NCBI GenBank assembly: GCA_038233075.1
Contig: JBBSMQ010000008.1
Location: 62,001-126,000 of the forward strand
DNA: 64,000 bases
Origin: Iamia sp038233075
GTDB taxonomy: Bacteria; Actinomycetota; Acidimicrobiia; Acidimicrobiales; Iamiaceae
Direction: 5' to 3'
The notes below the pieces were generated by a model. The model had not been told where the DNA came from. It searched no databases and was given only the letters and a program-made list of their open reading frames with translations. The position numbers and the translations under genes are program-made. This document shows positions 29,334 to 38,326 of the stretch, piece after piece (within the stretch, counting starts at the first letter, position 1; each line of letters opens with the position of its first letter).

Positions 29334-32300
29334 TCAGAGGGCGGCGGCGCGGCGGACGGCGCGGGCGGCGACGGTGAGGGCGTCGAGGCCCGCCTCGTCG
29401 TCGTCGAGGAGCCGGCGCCGGGTGGCCCGGGCCTCCTCCCCCGCGTCGGGGTCGGCCGCCAGGTGCTGGGCGACGGCGTCGGCCGGGTCGGCGTCCGGGG
29501 CGGCGGCCAGCGCTCGCCGGGCCGTCTCGCGCCGCAGGGCCACCAGGTCGTCGAGGAGCCCGCGCCGGGCGGCCCGACCCCATGCATCGTCGGGGGCGAG
29601 GGCCTCGGTGCGGCGCGTCAGCTCGTCGAGCTCCAGGTGGTCGTCCACAGCCCGGAAGGCAGCCAGCACGTCGACCGGGTCGCGGTCGAGGTCACGGCAC
29701 ACGTCGGCCACGTGGGGGACGGCGACGAGGGTGACGACGTCGGCGGCCTCCTCGGCCACCTCCGGGTCGAGTCCCCCTGCGGCGAGCCGGGTGGCCAGGC
29801 GAGACCGGGCCCCGCTGCGATCGGGGTCGTCGTCGGTCGCCACCGCCTCGAGCACGGCGTCGGCCACGGGACGGTCCTCGGCGATGCGCCCGGCCGGGTC
29901 CCACTCCCCCGCCCGCGGGTCGCGCCGGCGCAGTAGCTCGTTGCGGGTGAGGGTGCCCAACACATCGGCCAGCAGGTCCCCGCCGTCGACCGGATCGGGG
30001 TCCAGGTCGGGGTCGCTGGCGCCCCGCCGGCGCGACAGGGTCACCCAGCGCCCCGGGGCGCGGAGCACCCCCCGGGCCACCCAGTAGGCGACGGCCACGT
30101 CGGGCACGTCGACGCCGAGCTCGTCGGCCAGGGTGACGACCGGGGTGACGCCCAGGTGGTCGACCATGTCGTTGGCCACCTCGGAGGCGACGAGCTCCCG
30201 CCGGAGGCGGTGGCGGTCGAGGATGTCGTCGAAGCGCTCCGCCAGGGCGGGCGGGAAGTACCCGATGAGCGCGTCTCGGGTGGCAGGCTGGTCGGGCACA
30301 TCGGAGTCGAGGAGCTCGGCGGTCACCCGTCGCTTCACGCCGGCGAGGAGGATGGCCAGCTCTGGCCGGCTGATGCCCGCACCGGAGGCGGCCCGGGACT
30401 CCAGCTCGGCCTCGTCGGGGAGGGCCTCCACCTCGGGGTCGAGCACACCCTCCTGGACCAGGTCGGTCAGCACCAGGGCGACCGTGGACAGGCCGGTCGG
30501 CGCAGCGCGCTCGGAGCGGTCGAGGGCCTCGCTCTGCGCCGCGCAGTCGGAGAGGACCGCCTCGACCACATCGTCCGCGCTCTCCTCCAGCAGGCGGTCG
30601 CGCTCGTCCCGGTCGATGCGACCGTCGGCCTCGGCCAGCGCGAGGAGGATCTTGAGGTTGACCTCGTGGTCCGAGCAGTCGACCCCCGCCGCGTTGTCGA
30701 TGGCGTCCACGTTGATCCGCCCGCCCTGCCGGGCCACCTCGATGCGCGCCCGCTGGGTCATGGCCAGGTTGGCCCCCTCCCCTACCACGCGGGCCCGGAG
30801 GTCGCACCCGACGACCCGGACCTCGGCGTTGGCCCGGTCGTCGACGGTGTGGTCCTCCTCGGTCGAGGCCCGCACGTAGGTGCCGATGCCCCCGAAGTAG
30901 AGGAGGTCGACCGGGGCGCAGAGGATGGCTCTGACCAGCGCGGCCGGGGTGAGCTCCTCGGCCTCGACCCCCAGCACCTCGCGCACCTCCGGGGTGACGG
31001 GCACGGCCTTGGCCGAACGGGAGTGGATGCCGCCCCCGGTCGAGAGGAGCGCCTCGTCGTAGTCGGCCCACGTCGAGCGGGGCCGATCGAACAGTCGCCG
31101 CCGCTCGGCGAAGGACGCCTCGGGATCCGGGTCGGGGTCCAGGAACACGTGACGGTGGTCGAAGGCCGCGACCAGGCGCAGACGGTCGGAGTGGAGCAGG
31201 CCGTTGCCGAACACATCACCGGACATGTCGCCCACCCCCGCGACGGTGATCTCGTCCTGGGTGGCGTCGAGGCCGAGGGCCCGGAGGTGGCGGGCGATGG
31301 CCACCCAGGCGCCCCGGGCGGTGATGCCCAGAGCCTTGTGGTCGTACCCGCGCGATCCGCCGGAGGCGAAGGCGTCGCCCAGCCAGTAGTCCCGGTCCTC
31401 GGCCAGGGCGTTGGCCCGGTCCGAGAAGGTCGCGGTGCCCTTGTCGGCCGCCACCACCAGGTACGGGTCGTCGCCGTCCCAGCGACCGGGGACCGGGACG
31501 ACCTCGGTACCGTCGATGTCGTCGGTGACGTCGAGGAGGGCACCGACGAAGGCGTCGTAGGCCTCCGCCAGCGCCTCCTGACGGTCACCGCGCTCGAGGG
31601 CTCCGAGGGCCGGGTCCTCCCGCACCACGAACCCGCCCTTGGCCCCGGTGGGCACGATCAGCGCGTTCTTCAGCACCTGGGCCCGCATCAGGTCGAGCAC
31701 CTCGCCCCGGTAGTCCTGCAACCGATCGCTGGCCCGCAGCCCGCCCCGGGCCACCGGGCCTGCCCGCAGGTGGACGCCCTCGACGGTCGGACCGCTGACG
31801 AACACCTCGCAGTGCGGCAGGGGCATGGGCGCATCGGGCACGGCCGCCGAGTCGAGCTTGAGGGCCAGCGGACCCTCGGGACGGATGTGGCGGTTGGTGC
31901 GGAGCGTGGCGTCGATGGTGCCGGCCAGGCCGCGCAGGACGCGGTCGTGGTCGAGGCGCTCCAGGCGGTCGCACTCCTGGTGCACGGCCTCCGACGCCGC
32001 CGCCGCCGTCTCGGCCCGACCGGGGGCGGCGGTGTCGGGGCCGATGCGGGTGTGCCACAGCCCCACCAGCCCGCGGGCGATGGCGGGGTGGCGGACGAGG
32101 ACGTCGTCGACGAAGGTCTGGTCGTCGCGACCGTCGACCTGGTGGCGGTAGCGGCGGTAGGCGCGCAGCACGCTGACGTCGTCCCACTCGAGCCCGGCGT
32201 GCAGCACCAGGCGGTTGAGGCTGTCGCGATCGGTTCGTCCGGTGAGCAGGGCCACCACCGCGTCCGCGACCCGGCGCCCGATCTCCGGCACCAGCAGCGA

Positions 32301-33986
32301 GGGGGGCGGCTCGTCCTCGCGCCCTGGGGCGGGGCGGGTGCGCACCCCCAGGTGGTGGAGGTCGAGGCCCGAGCCGGCGGTCCAGCGGGCCTCGTCGCTC
32401 ACCCACAGGTCGAGGCTCTCGAGCACCGGCAGGAGGTTCGACAGCTCGATCGGGTGATCGGTGACCAGCCCCATGCGGTCGAAGCCGTCGTCGCCGCGGC
32501 CGCGCCCGAACCAGGCCCGGACCCGGACTCCGGGCACGGCGCTGCCGTCGCCGTCGCCCTCGGCCTCACCGTCGCCATCGCCATCGCCGGCCATGGCCTC
32601 CAGCTCTTGCACGTCCTGCACCGCGTCGAGGGGCGCCACCGCGTCGCGGTAGGACTCCGGGAGCCAGTCGGCCCACCGCACCGCGACCGGCGTCGCCACC
32701 TCCTCGGAGATCGCCTCGGGCCCGACGGCGTCGCCGGCCAGGGCCGAGGCCAGCTGCTCCTCCCAGGTCCGACACAGCAGCCGCACCTCGCGGGCCACCG
32801 ACGGGAGGTCGTCGGCCAGGTCCATGTCGGGTGCCACGTGCACCAGGAACCGGGCCGTCACCGCCGAGGACCCACCCCCGATGGAGAGCCCCACATCCAC
32901 CCGCTCACCGTCGAGCTGGGCCAGCAGGAAGCGCTCCAGGCGCTCGCGCAGCAGCCGGCTCCAGCGCTCGACCGGCACGGTCACCAGCGCGGTCACCGCG
33001 TGGGAGGGCTCCGCGGGGCGCAGCACCACCCGCACGCTGTGGTCACTGCCCTGGCCCTCGAGCTCGCGGACGAGATCGTGGAGGTCGTCGACGTCGAGGC
33101 CGAAGAGGTCGTCCTCGGGCAGGGACTGGAACAGCAGCGTGAGGTGCTTCTCGTTGTGGGACCCGGGCACGACCTCTTCGCGCTCGAGCAGGAGGTCGAG
33201 CTTGTGACGCAGGACGGGCACCGACGACAACGGGGCTCCCGCCGCTCGCCGGGCCGCGACCCAGACCAGGCGTTCGATCACCGGGGGGTCGTCGTCGCTC
33301 CCCGGCACCCAGATGTCGGCCAAGAGCATCGGGACCCTGCGGTGCACCGGGCTGGTGTGGCCGAGGCGGGTGACGCGGATCGGTGCACCGTTGTCGGGCG
33401 GCCCGAGACGACCGCCCGGCGGCGGGAGCTCCACCGGGTCGTGGGCCCGAGCCACGCCCAGGTCGGGGGCGCCGCGCTCCTCCGGCGGCTCGTCGCCCGT
33501 GGGCGATCGGCGGACCAACCCGAGCAGCAGCGCGTTGCCGTCGAGCAGCCAGCGCACCGTCGCCCGGGAATCGGAGGCGGTCAGCTCCGACCCGTCGTCG
33601 GCCTCCCCGTCCTCCGGACCGGCACCGGTGGCGCCGTCGTCGCCCAGGGGCTCCAACCTCTCCCGGATGGCGTCGTGGTCGGCGGTGACCACCTCGACGC
33701 GGGCCAGCACCTGGAGCAGCCCGTCGAGCACATCGTCGACGGCACCACTCGCCAGCGGCTCCTCCAGCTCCACCTGGAGGAAGGCCTCGGCGTGTGCCGC
33801 GCCCCGGGCCGCGACCACCTCGACCAGCTCGCCGTCGTCGTCGCGGACCGTCCCGTAGGCGAGCGAGGAGATCTGGGCCACCGGGGCGCCGAGCGACCGG
33901 AGCTCCTCCTCGACGGAGGTCACCACGAGGGGCCGATCGGGGCCGGAAAGCTCCAGGACCGTGCCCCGCGCAGGGTGACCAGCCAC
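29334..33986 (-). CDS. gdh: NAD-specific glutamate dehydrogenase, large (~180 kDa) class
   Basis: Oxidative deamination of glutamate to 2-oxoglutarate. This 1,550-residue protein has the order of the class: an N-terminal ACT-like domain (DRPLVVTSVEEELRSLG), a long regulatory region, the catalytic core (RAGPVARGGLRASDR, NALIVPTGAKGGFV, GVGDMSGDVFGNGLL) and a C-terminal helical domain. GTG 33986 is the first ordinary start, but the frame is open for 65 more codons up to a CTG at 34181. That CTG carries a GGGAGG ribosome site and sits downstream of a TACCAT -10 box. The extra residues look genuine, so the true start may be that CTG. Confidence 0.93.
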   Translation of the reverse strand: MAGHPARGTVLELSGPDRPLVVTSVEEELRSLGAPVAQISSLAYGTVRDDDGELVEVVAARGAAHAEAFLQVELEEPLASGAVDDVLDGLLQVLARVEVVTADHDAIRERLEPLGDDGATGAGPEDGEADDGSELTASDSRATVRWLLDGNALLLGLVRRSPTGDEPPEERGAPDLGVARAHDPVELPPPGGRLGPPDNGAPIRVTRLGHTSPVHRRVPMLLADIWVPGSDDDPPVIERLVWVAARRAAGAPLSSVPVLRHKLDLLLEREEVVPGSHNEKHLTLLFQSLPEDDLFGLDVDDLHDLVRELEGQGSDHSVRVVLRPAEPSHAVTALVTVPVERWSRLLRERLERFLLAQLDGERVDVGLSIGGGSSAVTARFLVHVAPDMDLADDLPSVAREVRLLCRTWEEQLASALAGDAVGPEAISEEVATPVAVRWADWLPESYRDAVAPLDAVQDVQELEAMAGDGDGDGEAEGDGDGSAVPGVRVRAWFGRGRGDDGFDRMGLVTDHPIELSNLLPVLESLDLWVSDEARWTAGSGLDLHHLGVRTRPAPGREDEPPPSLLVPEIGRRVADAVVALLTGRTDRDSLNRLVLHAGLEWDDVSVLRAYRRYRHQVDGRDDQTFVDDVLVRHPAIARGLVGLWHTRIGPDTAAPGRAETAAAASEAVHQECDRLERLDHDRVLRGLAGTIDATLRTNRHIRPEGPLALKLDSAAVPDAPMPLPHCEVFVSGPTVEGVHLRAGPVARGGLRASDRLQDYRGEVLDLMRAQVLKNALIVPTGAKGGFVVREDPALGALERGDRQEALAEAYDAFVGALLDVTDDIDGTEVVPVPGRWDGDDPYLVVAADKGTATFSDRANALAEDRDYWLGDAFASGGSRGYDHKALGITARGAWVAIARHLRALGLDATQDEITVAGVGDMSGDVFGNGLLHSDRLRLVAAFDHRHVFLDPDPDPEASFAERRRLFDRPRSTWADYDEALLSTGGGIHSRSAKAVPVTPEVREVLGVEAEELTPAALVRAILCAPVDLLYFGGIGTYVRASTEEDHTVDDRANAEVRVVGCDLRARVVGEGANLAMTQRARIEVARQGGRINVDAIDNAAGVDCSDHEVNLKILLALAEADGRIDRDERDRLLEESADDVVEAVLSDCAAQSEALDRSERAAPTGLSTVALVLTDLVQEGVLDPEVEALPDEAELESRAASGAGISRPELAILLAGVKRRVTAELLDSDVPDQPATRDALIGYFPPALAERFDDILDRHRLRRELVASEVANDMVDHLGVTPVVTLADELGVDVPDVAVAYWVARGVLRAPGRWVTLSRRRGASDPDLDPDPVDGGDLLADVLGTLTRNELLRRRDPRAGEWDPAGRIAEDRPVADAVLEAVATDDDPDRSGARSRLATRLAAGGLDPEVAEEAADVVTLVAVPHVADVCRDLDRDPVDVLAAFRAVDDHLELDELTRRTEALAPDDAWGRAARRGLLDDLVALRRETARRALAAAPDADPADAVAQHLAADPDAGEEARATRRRLLDDDEAGLDALTVAARAVRRAAAL

Positions 33987-34178
33987 GAGGTCGGTACCCG
34001 GAGGTCGGGAGCGGGCCGCCCACGACCCCCCGGGATCAGCGGAGGCAAAGGCGATGGCCTCGTCGACGGCCGCCGAGGAGGCGGCGGCCCCGCCGGCCAG
34101 GCGGCGGCTGACGACCTCGGCGAAGGCGTCCCGGGCCGCGGCGGAGGGAGCGTCGGTGGCGGGCTCGGGTGATGCGGT

Positions 34179-34212
34179 CAGGGTGCCTCCCGGTCAGGTC
34201 GCAGCGATGGTA
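34179..34212 (-). promoter_or_regulatory. gdh promoter, ribosome site and candidate CTG start
   Basis: -10 TACCAT (34212-34207) predicts initiation near 34200. GGGAGG follows, then the in-frame CTG (34181-34179). No ATG, GTG or TTG occurs in this frame between the upstream stop and 33986. Confidence 0.5.
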
Positions 34213-34405
34213 CCGACGGCGCCGTTCCCACGCCGGGCGACCCGGTGCTGGCGCGCGGAGCGGACTGATCAGACATGGCGCCCCCACGCCCAGACCACCG
34301 ACCAGCGCCAGGGGTGGGCCAACGACCGCGGGGTGGCGTCGACGTTGCCGGTGCAGCCGCGGCGGACCCGGGTCGTGACGAGGGACGCGCCCGTAGGTTG
34401 GGGCG

Positions 34406-35215
34406 ATGCCTGAGCTGCCGGAGGTCGAGACCATCCGGGCCGCGCTGGAACCCCGCCTGGTGGGGCGCACCGTGCTCGCCGCCGGAGCCCACCCCTCCCC
34501 CAAGTTCTCCTCCGCTCCCCTGGCGGTGGACCGCACCTTCGTCGATGTCCGCCGGAGGGGCAAGTACCTGCTGGGCGGTCTGGGCGCGACCGACGCCGCC
34601 GGACCGGGCGAGCTGGTCGTCCACCTGGGCATGACCGGCCAGCTCCGCCCCGACCTGGCCCCCGACGGCCTCCACGTGCGGGCCTGGTGGCGCCTCGACG
34701 ACGGGGACACCCTGGTCTTCTCCGACGTCCGCCGCTTCGGGCGCATCGCCGTGGTCGACGCCGGCGACCACACCTCGCTGCCCACCCTCGCCGCCCTCGG
34801 TCCCGAGCCCTTCGGCGACGGGTTCACCCCTGACGGGCTGTGGCGAGACCTGGCCCGCAGCACCACCCGGGTCAAGACCCAGCTGCTGGCCCAGCGGGTG
34901 GTGGCGGGGGTGGGCAACATCTACGCCGACGAGGCCCTGTGGCGGGCCCGGATCCACCCCGCCGCCCGCCGCGTCGGCCGGACCCGGGCGGCGCGCCTGC
35001 ACGCGGCGGTGCGCGGCGCCCTGGCCGACGGGCTGGCCAACGGCGGCACGACCCTGCGCGACTACCGGACGGTCGAGGGTGGCCGGGGCCGCAACCAGCA
35101 CGCCCTGGCGTGCTACGGCCGGGCCGGCCACCCCTGTCTGCGCTGCGGGTCGACCCTGCGCCGCTCCGTCATCGACGCTCGCGGCACGACGTCCTGCCCC
35201 GCCTGCCAACGCTGA
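34406..35215 (+). CDS. mutM: formamidopyrimidine/oxidised-purine DNA glycosylase MutM
   Basis: A 269-residue base-excision repair glycosylase/AP lyase. It starts MPELPEVET with catalytic P2 and E3, has the conserved beta-hairpin lysine at K53 and the H2TH motif GNIYADEALW, and ends in a zinc finger (CLRCG...CPAC). A TAGGTT -10 box at 34394-34399 lies 7 bases before the ATG, so it is leaderless. Divergent from gdh. Confidence 0.95.
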   Translation: MPELPEVETIRAALEPRLVGRTVLAAGAHPSPKFSSAPLAVDRTFVDVRRRGKYLLGGLGATDAAGPGELVVHLGMTGQLRPDLAPDGLHVRAWWRLDDGDTLVFSDVRRFGRIAVVDAGDHTSLPTLAALGPEPFGDGFTPDGLWRDLARSTTRVKTQLLAQRVVAGVGNIYADEALWRARIHPAARRVGRTRAARLHAAVRGALADGLANGGTTLRDYRTVEGGRGRNQHALACYGRAGHPCLRCGSTLRRSVIDARGTTSCPACQR

Positions 35216-35247
35216 GTGCCGATCGCGCACCAGGCTGGCCTGCCCGA

Positions 35248-35368
35248 CCCCAACTGCGTGCACACGCGACCCACGGGCGTCGACAAGCGCGCGAAGCTCC
35301 GGGAGACGACGATCTCGGCCCCAACTTCGTGCCCACGTGCGCCACGGAGGTCGACACGTGCACGAAGC
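35248..35368. repeat. two palindromic units of family B, 71-bp offset
   Basis: Two 50-base units (from 35248 and 35319) begin CCCCAACT and are offset by 71 bases. The second is a strong hairpin: CTTCGTGC (35325-35332) pairs with GCACGAAG (35360-35367), extended by inner CACGTG arms with a 2-base bulge. The first unit is a degenerate version. It lies between convergent mutM and a TM2 gene. Confidence 0.65.
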
Positions 35369-35404
35369 CAGGGCATCGGCACACGACGCCGGTCGCGACG
35401 GTGG

Positions 35405-35773
35405 CTACTCGGTGAGGGGGACCCCGTAGGCGTCGGTGTTGACGTTGCCGATGAGGATCATGATGCCCTCGATCAGGCCCCAGATGCTCGCCAGCCCACA
35501 GGTGACGAAGGTGGCCACGATCTGGATGACGCCCTTCTTGGCGTTGCCCAGGTAGAAGCTGTGGATCCCGAGGCCACCGATGAGGACGCCCAGGATGCCG
35601 GCCACGATCTTCTGCTTGGGGGCCCAGCCGGCCGGCGCCGGGCTGTCGCCCAGCCAGGTCGGCGACAGCAGACCGCCGGCGCCGGCGGCCGGCATCGGTG
35701 CCGAGGCGGCACCGCCGCCAGCGGGCGGGGGCTGGTCCCCCGGGGGGCCCGAGGGGGGTGGGACGTTGCTCAT
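35405..35773 (-). CDS. TM2-domain membrane protein (short paralogue)
   Basis: 122 residues: a Pro/Gly/Ala-rich cytosolic N-terminus of ~50 residues, then the TM2 domain with two hydrophobic helices joined by HSFYLGNAKKG and ending in an isoleucine-rich helix. TM2 proteins have no settled function in bacteria. It is downstream of and paralogous to the next gene, with a 127-base spacer, so the pair arose by tandem duplication. Confidence 0.88.
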   Translation of the reverse strand: MSNVPPPSGPPGDQPPPAGGGAASAPMPAAGAGGLLSPTWLGDSPAPAGWAPKQKIVAGILGVLIGGLGIHSFYLGNAKKGVIQIVATFVTCGLASIWGLIEGIMILIGNVNTDAYGVPLTE

Positions 35774-35900
35774 GGTGTGGTCTCCTCCAGTTTGAGGTGG
35801 TGGCCCGACGCCCGAGAGGGATCGGTGCCCACCCCGCAGCGGACCGCGGGGATGGGATCGGAGGACGGCATCGTGGTGATGGACCGCCCGAGTGTCGTCA

Positions 35901-36365
35901 TCAGCCCTTGAGGGGGACGCCGTTGGCGTCGGTGTCGATGCTCCCGGTGAGGATCATGATGCCCTCGACCAGTCCCCACAGCGCGCCGAGGCCGCAGGTG
36001 ACGAAGGTGACGACGATCTGGATGATCCCCTTGGTGGTGTTGCCCAGGTAGAAGTTGTGGACCCCGAAGCCGCCGATGAGGATGCCGAGGAGCCCGGCGA
36101 CCAACTTCTCCTTCTGCTGGTAGCCGGGCGGCACGCCGGGCTGGGCGATCGGCGGCCCGCCGGGCGGGGCGTAGCCGGGCTGGCCGCCCGGCTGCCCGTA
36201 CCCGGCAGCCGACGGCGGAGGTGGGGGCGGGGCCGAGCCGGGCCCGCCTGACGGTGGGGGCGGGGGCGTCGCGCCGGAGGGCGGCGGCGGCGGACCGCCG
36301 GGAGGGGGCCCGCCGGGGGGCGGGCCGCTCGGGGGCGGAGGGGGAGGGGGAGGCGCGTTGCTCAT
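35901..36365 (-). CDS. TM2-domain membrane protein with long proline-rich N-terminus
   Basis: 154 residues. The first ~80 are almost entirely Pro, Gly and Ser (repeated PPPGG and PPPPSG), followed by a TM2 domain (KEKLVAGLLGILIGGFGVHN, FYLGNTTKG, GLGALWGLVEGIMIL). The end VDTDANGVPLKG matches the paralogue's NTDAYGVPLTE. The low-complexity region may vary in length between strains. Confidence 0.88.
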   Translation of the reverse strand: MSNAPPPPPPPPSGPPPGGPPPGGPPPPPSGATPPPPPSGGPGSAPPPPPPSAAGYGQPGGQPGYAPPGGPPIAQPGVPPGYQQKEKLVAGLLGILIGGFGVHNFYLGNTTKGIIQIVVTFVTCGLGALWGLVEGIMILTGSIDTDANGVPLKG

Positions 36366-36457
36366 GGTCAGATCTCCAGACGGTGAGTGACGACAGTCTG
36401 CCCCATGGCCCGGCGACGGTGGGGCGATCGGTCCCCCGGAGGGGGGACCACCCCGGT

Positions 36458-37189
36458 TCAGCTGCCGTCGAGCACGCCCACGGACCGCAGCCGTCGCTCC
36501 AGGTGGTGTTCGGTGGCCCGCACCGCCAGGCGATCGACCTCACCGGTCGCCGGGGTCTCCGGTGCCTCCAGGGCGGCGCCGAGACGGCCCCCCAGCACGT
36601 CGCGCAGCAGGTCGAGGGCGCCCGACGACAGGGGCTGCCCGCGCCGGTCGTCGCGGCAGACGACACCCCCCTCGCCCAGGTCGAAGGCCACCAGCCGCTC
36701 GGTCGCCCCGCAGACGGCGCAGCGGTCGAGGACCGGGGCCACCCCCTCGAGAGCGAGCAGCTTCCAGAGGAAGCCGGCCACGATCAGGGGCGAGGCCGAG
36801 GAGTCGAGCGTCCGCAGCGCCCCCACCAGCATCCGGTAGAGCTGCGGGTCGGCGGGCCGGTCCCGGGCCACCTGGTCGACGGCCTCCACCATGGTGAGGG
36901 CCCGGCCCAGGGCGACGAGGTCGTCGCGCACCGACCGGAAGGCGTCGACGGTGTCGACCTGGGCCACGGTGTCGAGGTCGCCCCGGCCGCGGTAGAGCTG
37001 CACCGCGACGTGGGTGGGCGGCTCCATCCGGGCCCCGAACCGGCTCTTGGTGCGCCGGGCGCCCTTGGCCACCGCCCGCACCTCGCCGTGGTGCTCGGTC
37101 ATCAGCACGACGATGCGGTCGGCCTCACCCAGCTTGTAGGTGCGCAGCACCACCGCCCGGTCGCGGTACAACCCGGTCGGCTCACCCAC
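36458..37189 (-). CDS. recO: DNA repair protein RecO
   Basis: Recombination mediator that loads RecA with RecR. An N-terminal OB-fold (LYRDRAVVLRTYKLGEADRIV), a helical domain, and a zinc site (CAVCG...CRDDRRGQPLS) are visible. The family normally begins a few residues before LYRDR. The promoter -10 TAGCGT (37223-37218) puts the transcript start near 37211, downstream of a GTG at 37219, so I prefer GTG 37189 (243 aa). The transcript would begin with a separate out-of-frame GTG mini-ORF of 9 codons ending just past that start. Confidence 0.9.
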   Translation of the reverse strand: MGEPTGLYRDRAVVLRTYKLGEADRIVVLMTEHHGEVRAVAKGARRTKSRFGARMEPPTHVAVQLYRGRGDLDTVAQVDTVDAFRSVRDDLVALGRALTMVEAVDQVARDRPADPQLYRMLVGALRTLDSSASPLIVAGFLWKLLALEGVAPVLDRCAVCGATERLVAFDLGEGGVVCRDDRRGQPLSSGALDLLRDVLGGRLGAALEAPETPATGEVDRLAVRATEHHLERRLRSVGVLDGS

Positions 37190-37213
37190 GATCGTCGGTC
37201 TCGTGCGCCACCG

Positions 37214-37317
37214 GGGCACGCTACCCAGGCGCTGGGGCGGGGCCGCGGACAGGCCGCGGGGCCGACCATGGCGCCCGAGGAGCCCCGAGCGCCCGGGCCC
37301 ACCTGGGTAGCGTGCCC
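37214..37317. promoter_or_regulatory. mirror-image divergent promoters of recO and yihY
   Basis: GGGCACGCTACCCAGG (37214-37229) is the exact reverse complement of 37302-37317. Each copy contains a TAGCGT -10 box, pointing left for recO (37223-37218) and right for yihY (37308-37313). The 72 bases between hold no gene. Confidence 0.7.
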
Positions 37318-37320
37318 GTC

Positions 37321-38241
37321 GTGGAACGTCTGCGCGCCCTGGCCGAGCGCTGGCCCTGGCTGGGCACGTTGCTCGACGTCGGGGAGAAGGTGGGCGAGAC
37401 CAACGGGGGTCAGGTCGCCTCGTCGGTCACGCTCATGTTCTTCGTCTCGCTGTTCCCGCTCATCCTGGTGGCGGCCGCCGTGGTCGGCTTCCTGTCGGCC
37501 GGCGACGCCACCACCACCGGCGACATCATCGACGGCCTGGGCCTGACCGGGGAGGCGGCGGACACCATGGCCGACACCATCGCCAACGCCCGCCAGAGCC
37601 GGCGGTCGGCCTCGATCATCGGCCTCGCCGGCCTGCTCTGGAGCGGGCTGGGGGTCACCGCCGCCCTCTCCCACGCCGTGCGCACCCCCTGGCAGCGCAA
37701 GACCAAGGGGATGGCGGCCCGGCTCAACGGCCTGCTCTGGATCCTGGGCGGCGGCGTCACCTTCGCCGGGGCCATCGGTGCCGGCGCCCTGCTCAACCTC
37801 ACCCCGGAGGTGGTGCCCCGTGCCGTGACGTCGGTCGGGCTCATCCTGCTGGGCCTGGCCCTGGAGCTGGCCTTCTTCCTCTGGACCTTCTGGGTGCTGG
37901 GCGACCGCCGGCCCGGGTGGCGGGGCCTGCTGCCGGGGGCCATCGTCGGCGCCGTCGGATTCGAGGTCCTGAAGGTGGTGGGCACGGTGGTCGTTCCTCG
38001 GATGGTGGCCTCGTCGTCGTCGCTGTACGGCTCGCTCGGGGTCGTTTTCGCCCTGCTGGCGTGGCTGGCGTTCTTCGCCCGCCTCATCGTCTATGCCTCC
38101 GCCTTCAACGCCGTGCGCCACGAGGAGGCCGAGGGCTCGGTCACCCTCGAGATCAAGGCGCCCCGGTTCGAGGGCGAGGTGCCGCTGGAAGCCGATCGCG
38201 GCGGTGCGATCCTCCAGCGCGAGCCGGCCGAGGCCGGCTAG
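37321..38241 (+). CDS. YihY/BrkB-family inner-membrane protein
   Basis: A 306-residue protein with six predicted membrane helices (SSVTLMFFVSLFPLILVAAA, then further spans to ~245) and a charged cytosolic tail. The motif FARLIVYASAFNAV is typical of the family, which was once called ribonuclease BN in error. Function is uncertain (putative transporter or envelope factor). GTG 37321 lies 8 bases after the -10 box and is preferred to the upstream GTG at 37312. Confidence 0.88.
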   Translation: MERLRALAERWPWLGTLLDVGEKVGETNGGQVASSVTLMFFVSLFPLILVAAAVVGFLSAGDATTTGDIIDGLGLTGEAADTMADTIANARQSRRSASIIGLAGLLWSGLGVTAALSHAVRTPWQRKTKGMAARLNGLLWILGGGVTFAGAIGAGALLNLTPEVVPRAVTSVGLILLGLALELAFFLWTFWVLGDRRPGWRGLLPGAIVGAVGFEVLKVVGTVVVPRMVASSSSLYGSLGVVFALLAWLAFFARLIVYASAFNAVRHEEAEGSVTLEIKAPRFEGEVPLEADRGGAILQREPAEAG

Positions 38242-38326
38242 TGCGGCGCCCACCGCGGCTGCACGGCGGCACGACCGGAGCTGCGGTCGACAACGAGCGG
38301 CCTCGACCCCAGCGGCCGGGGCGCCG

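Noticed and set aside
26968..29583. Minus-strand open frame of about 870 codons across the DUF559 and PPK2 loci
   Set aside because: Composition is Arg/Pro/Gly low complexity. It covers known proteins in other frames, and only a short PPK2 piece is real homology.
30156..34172. 1,338-codon open frame on the plus strand opposite gdh
   Set aside because: It is a mirror of the gdh codon bias (Gly/Val/Leu/His-rich) with no motifs. The minus-strand gdh is clearly the gene.
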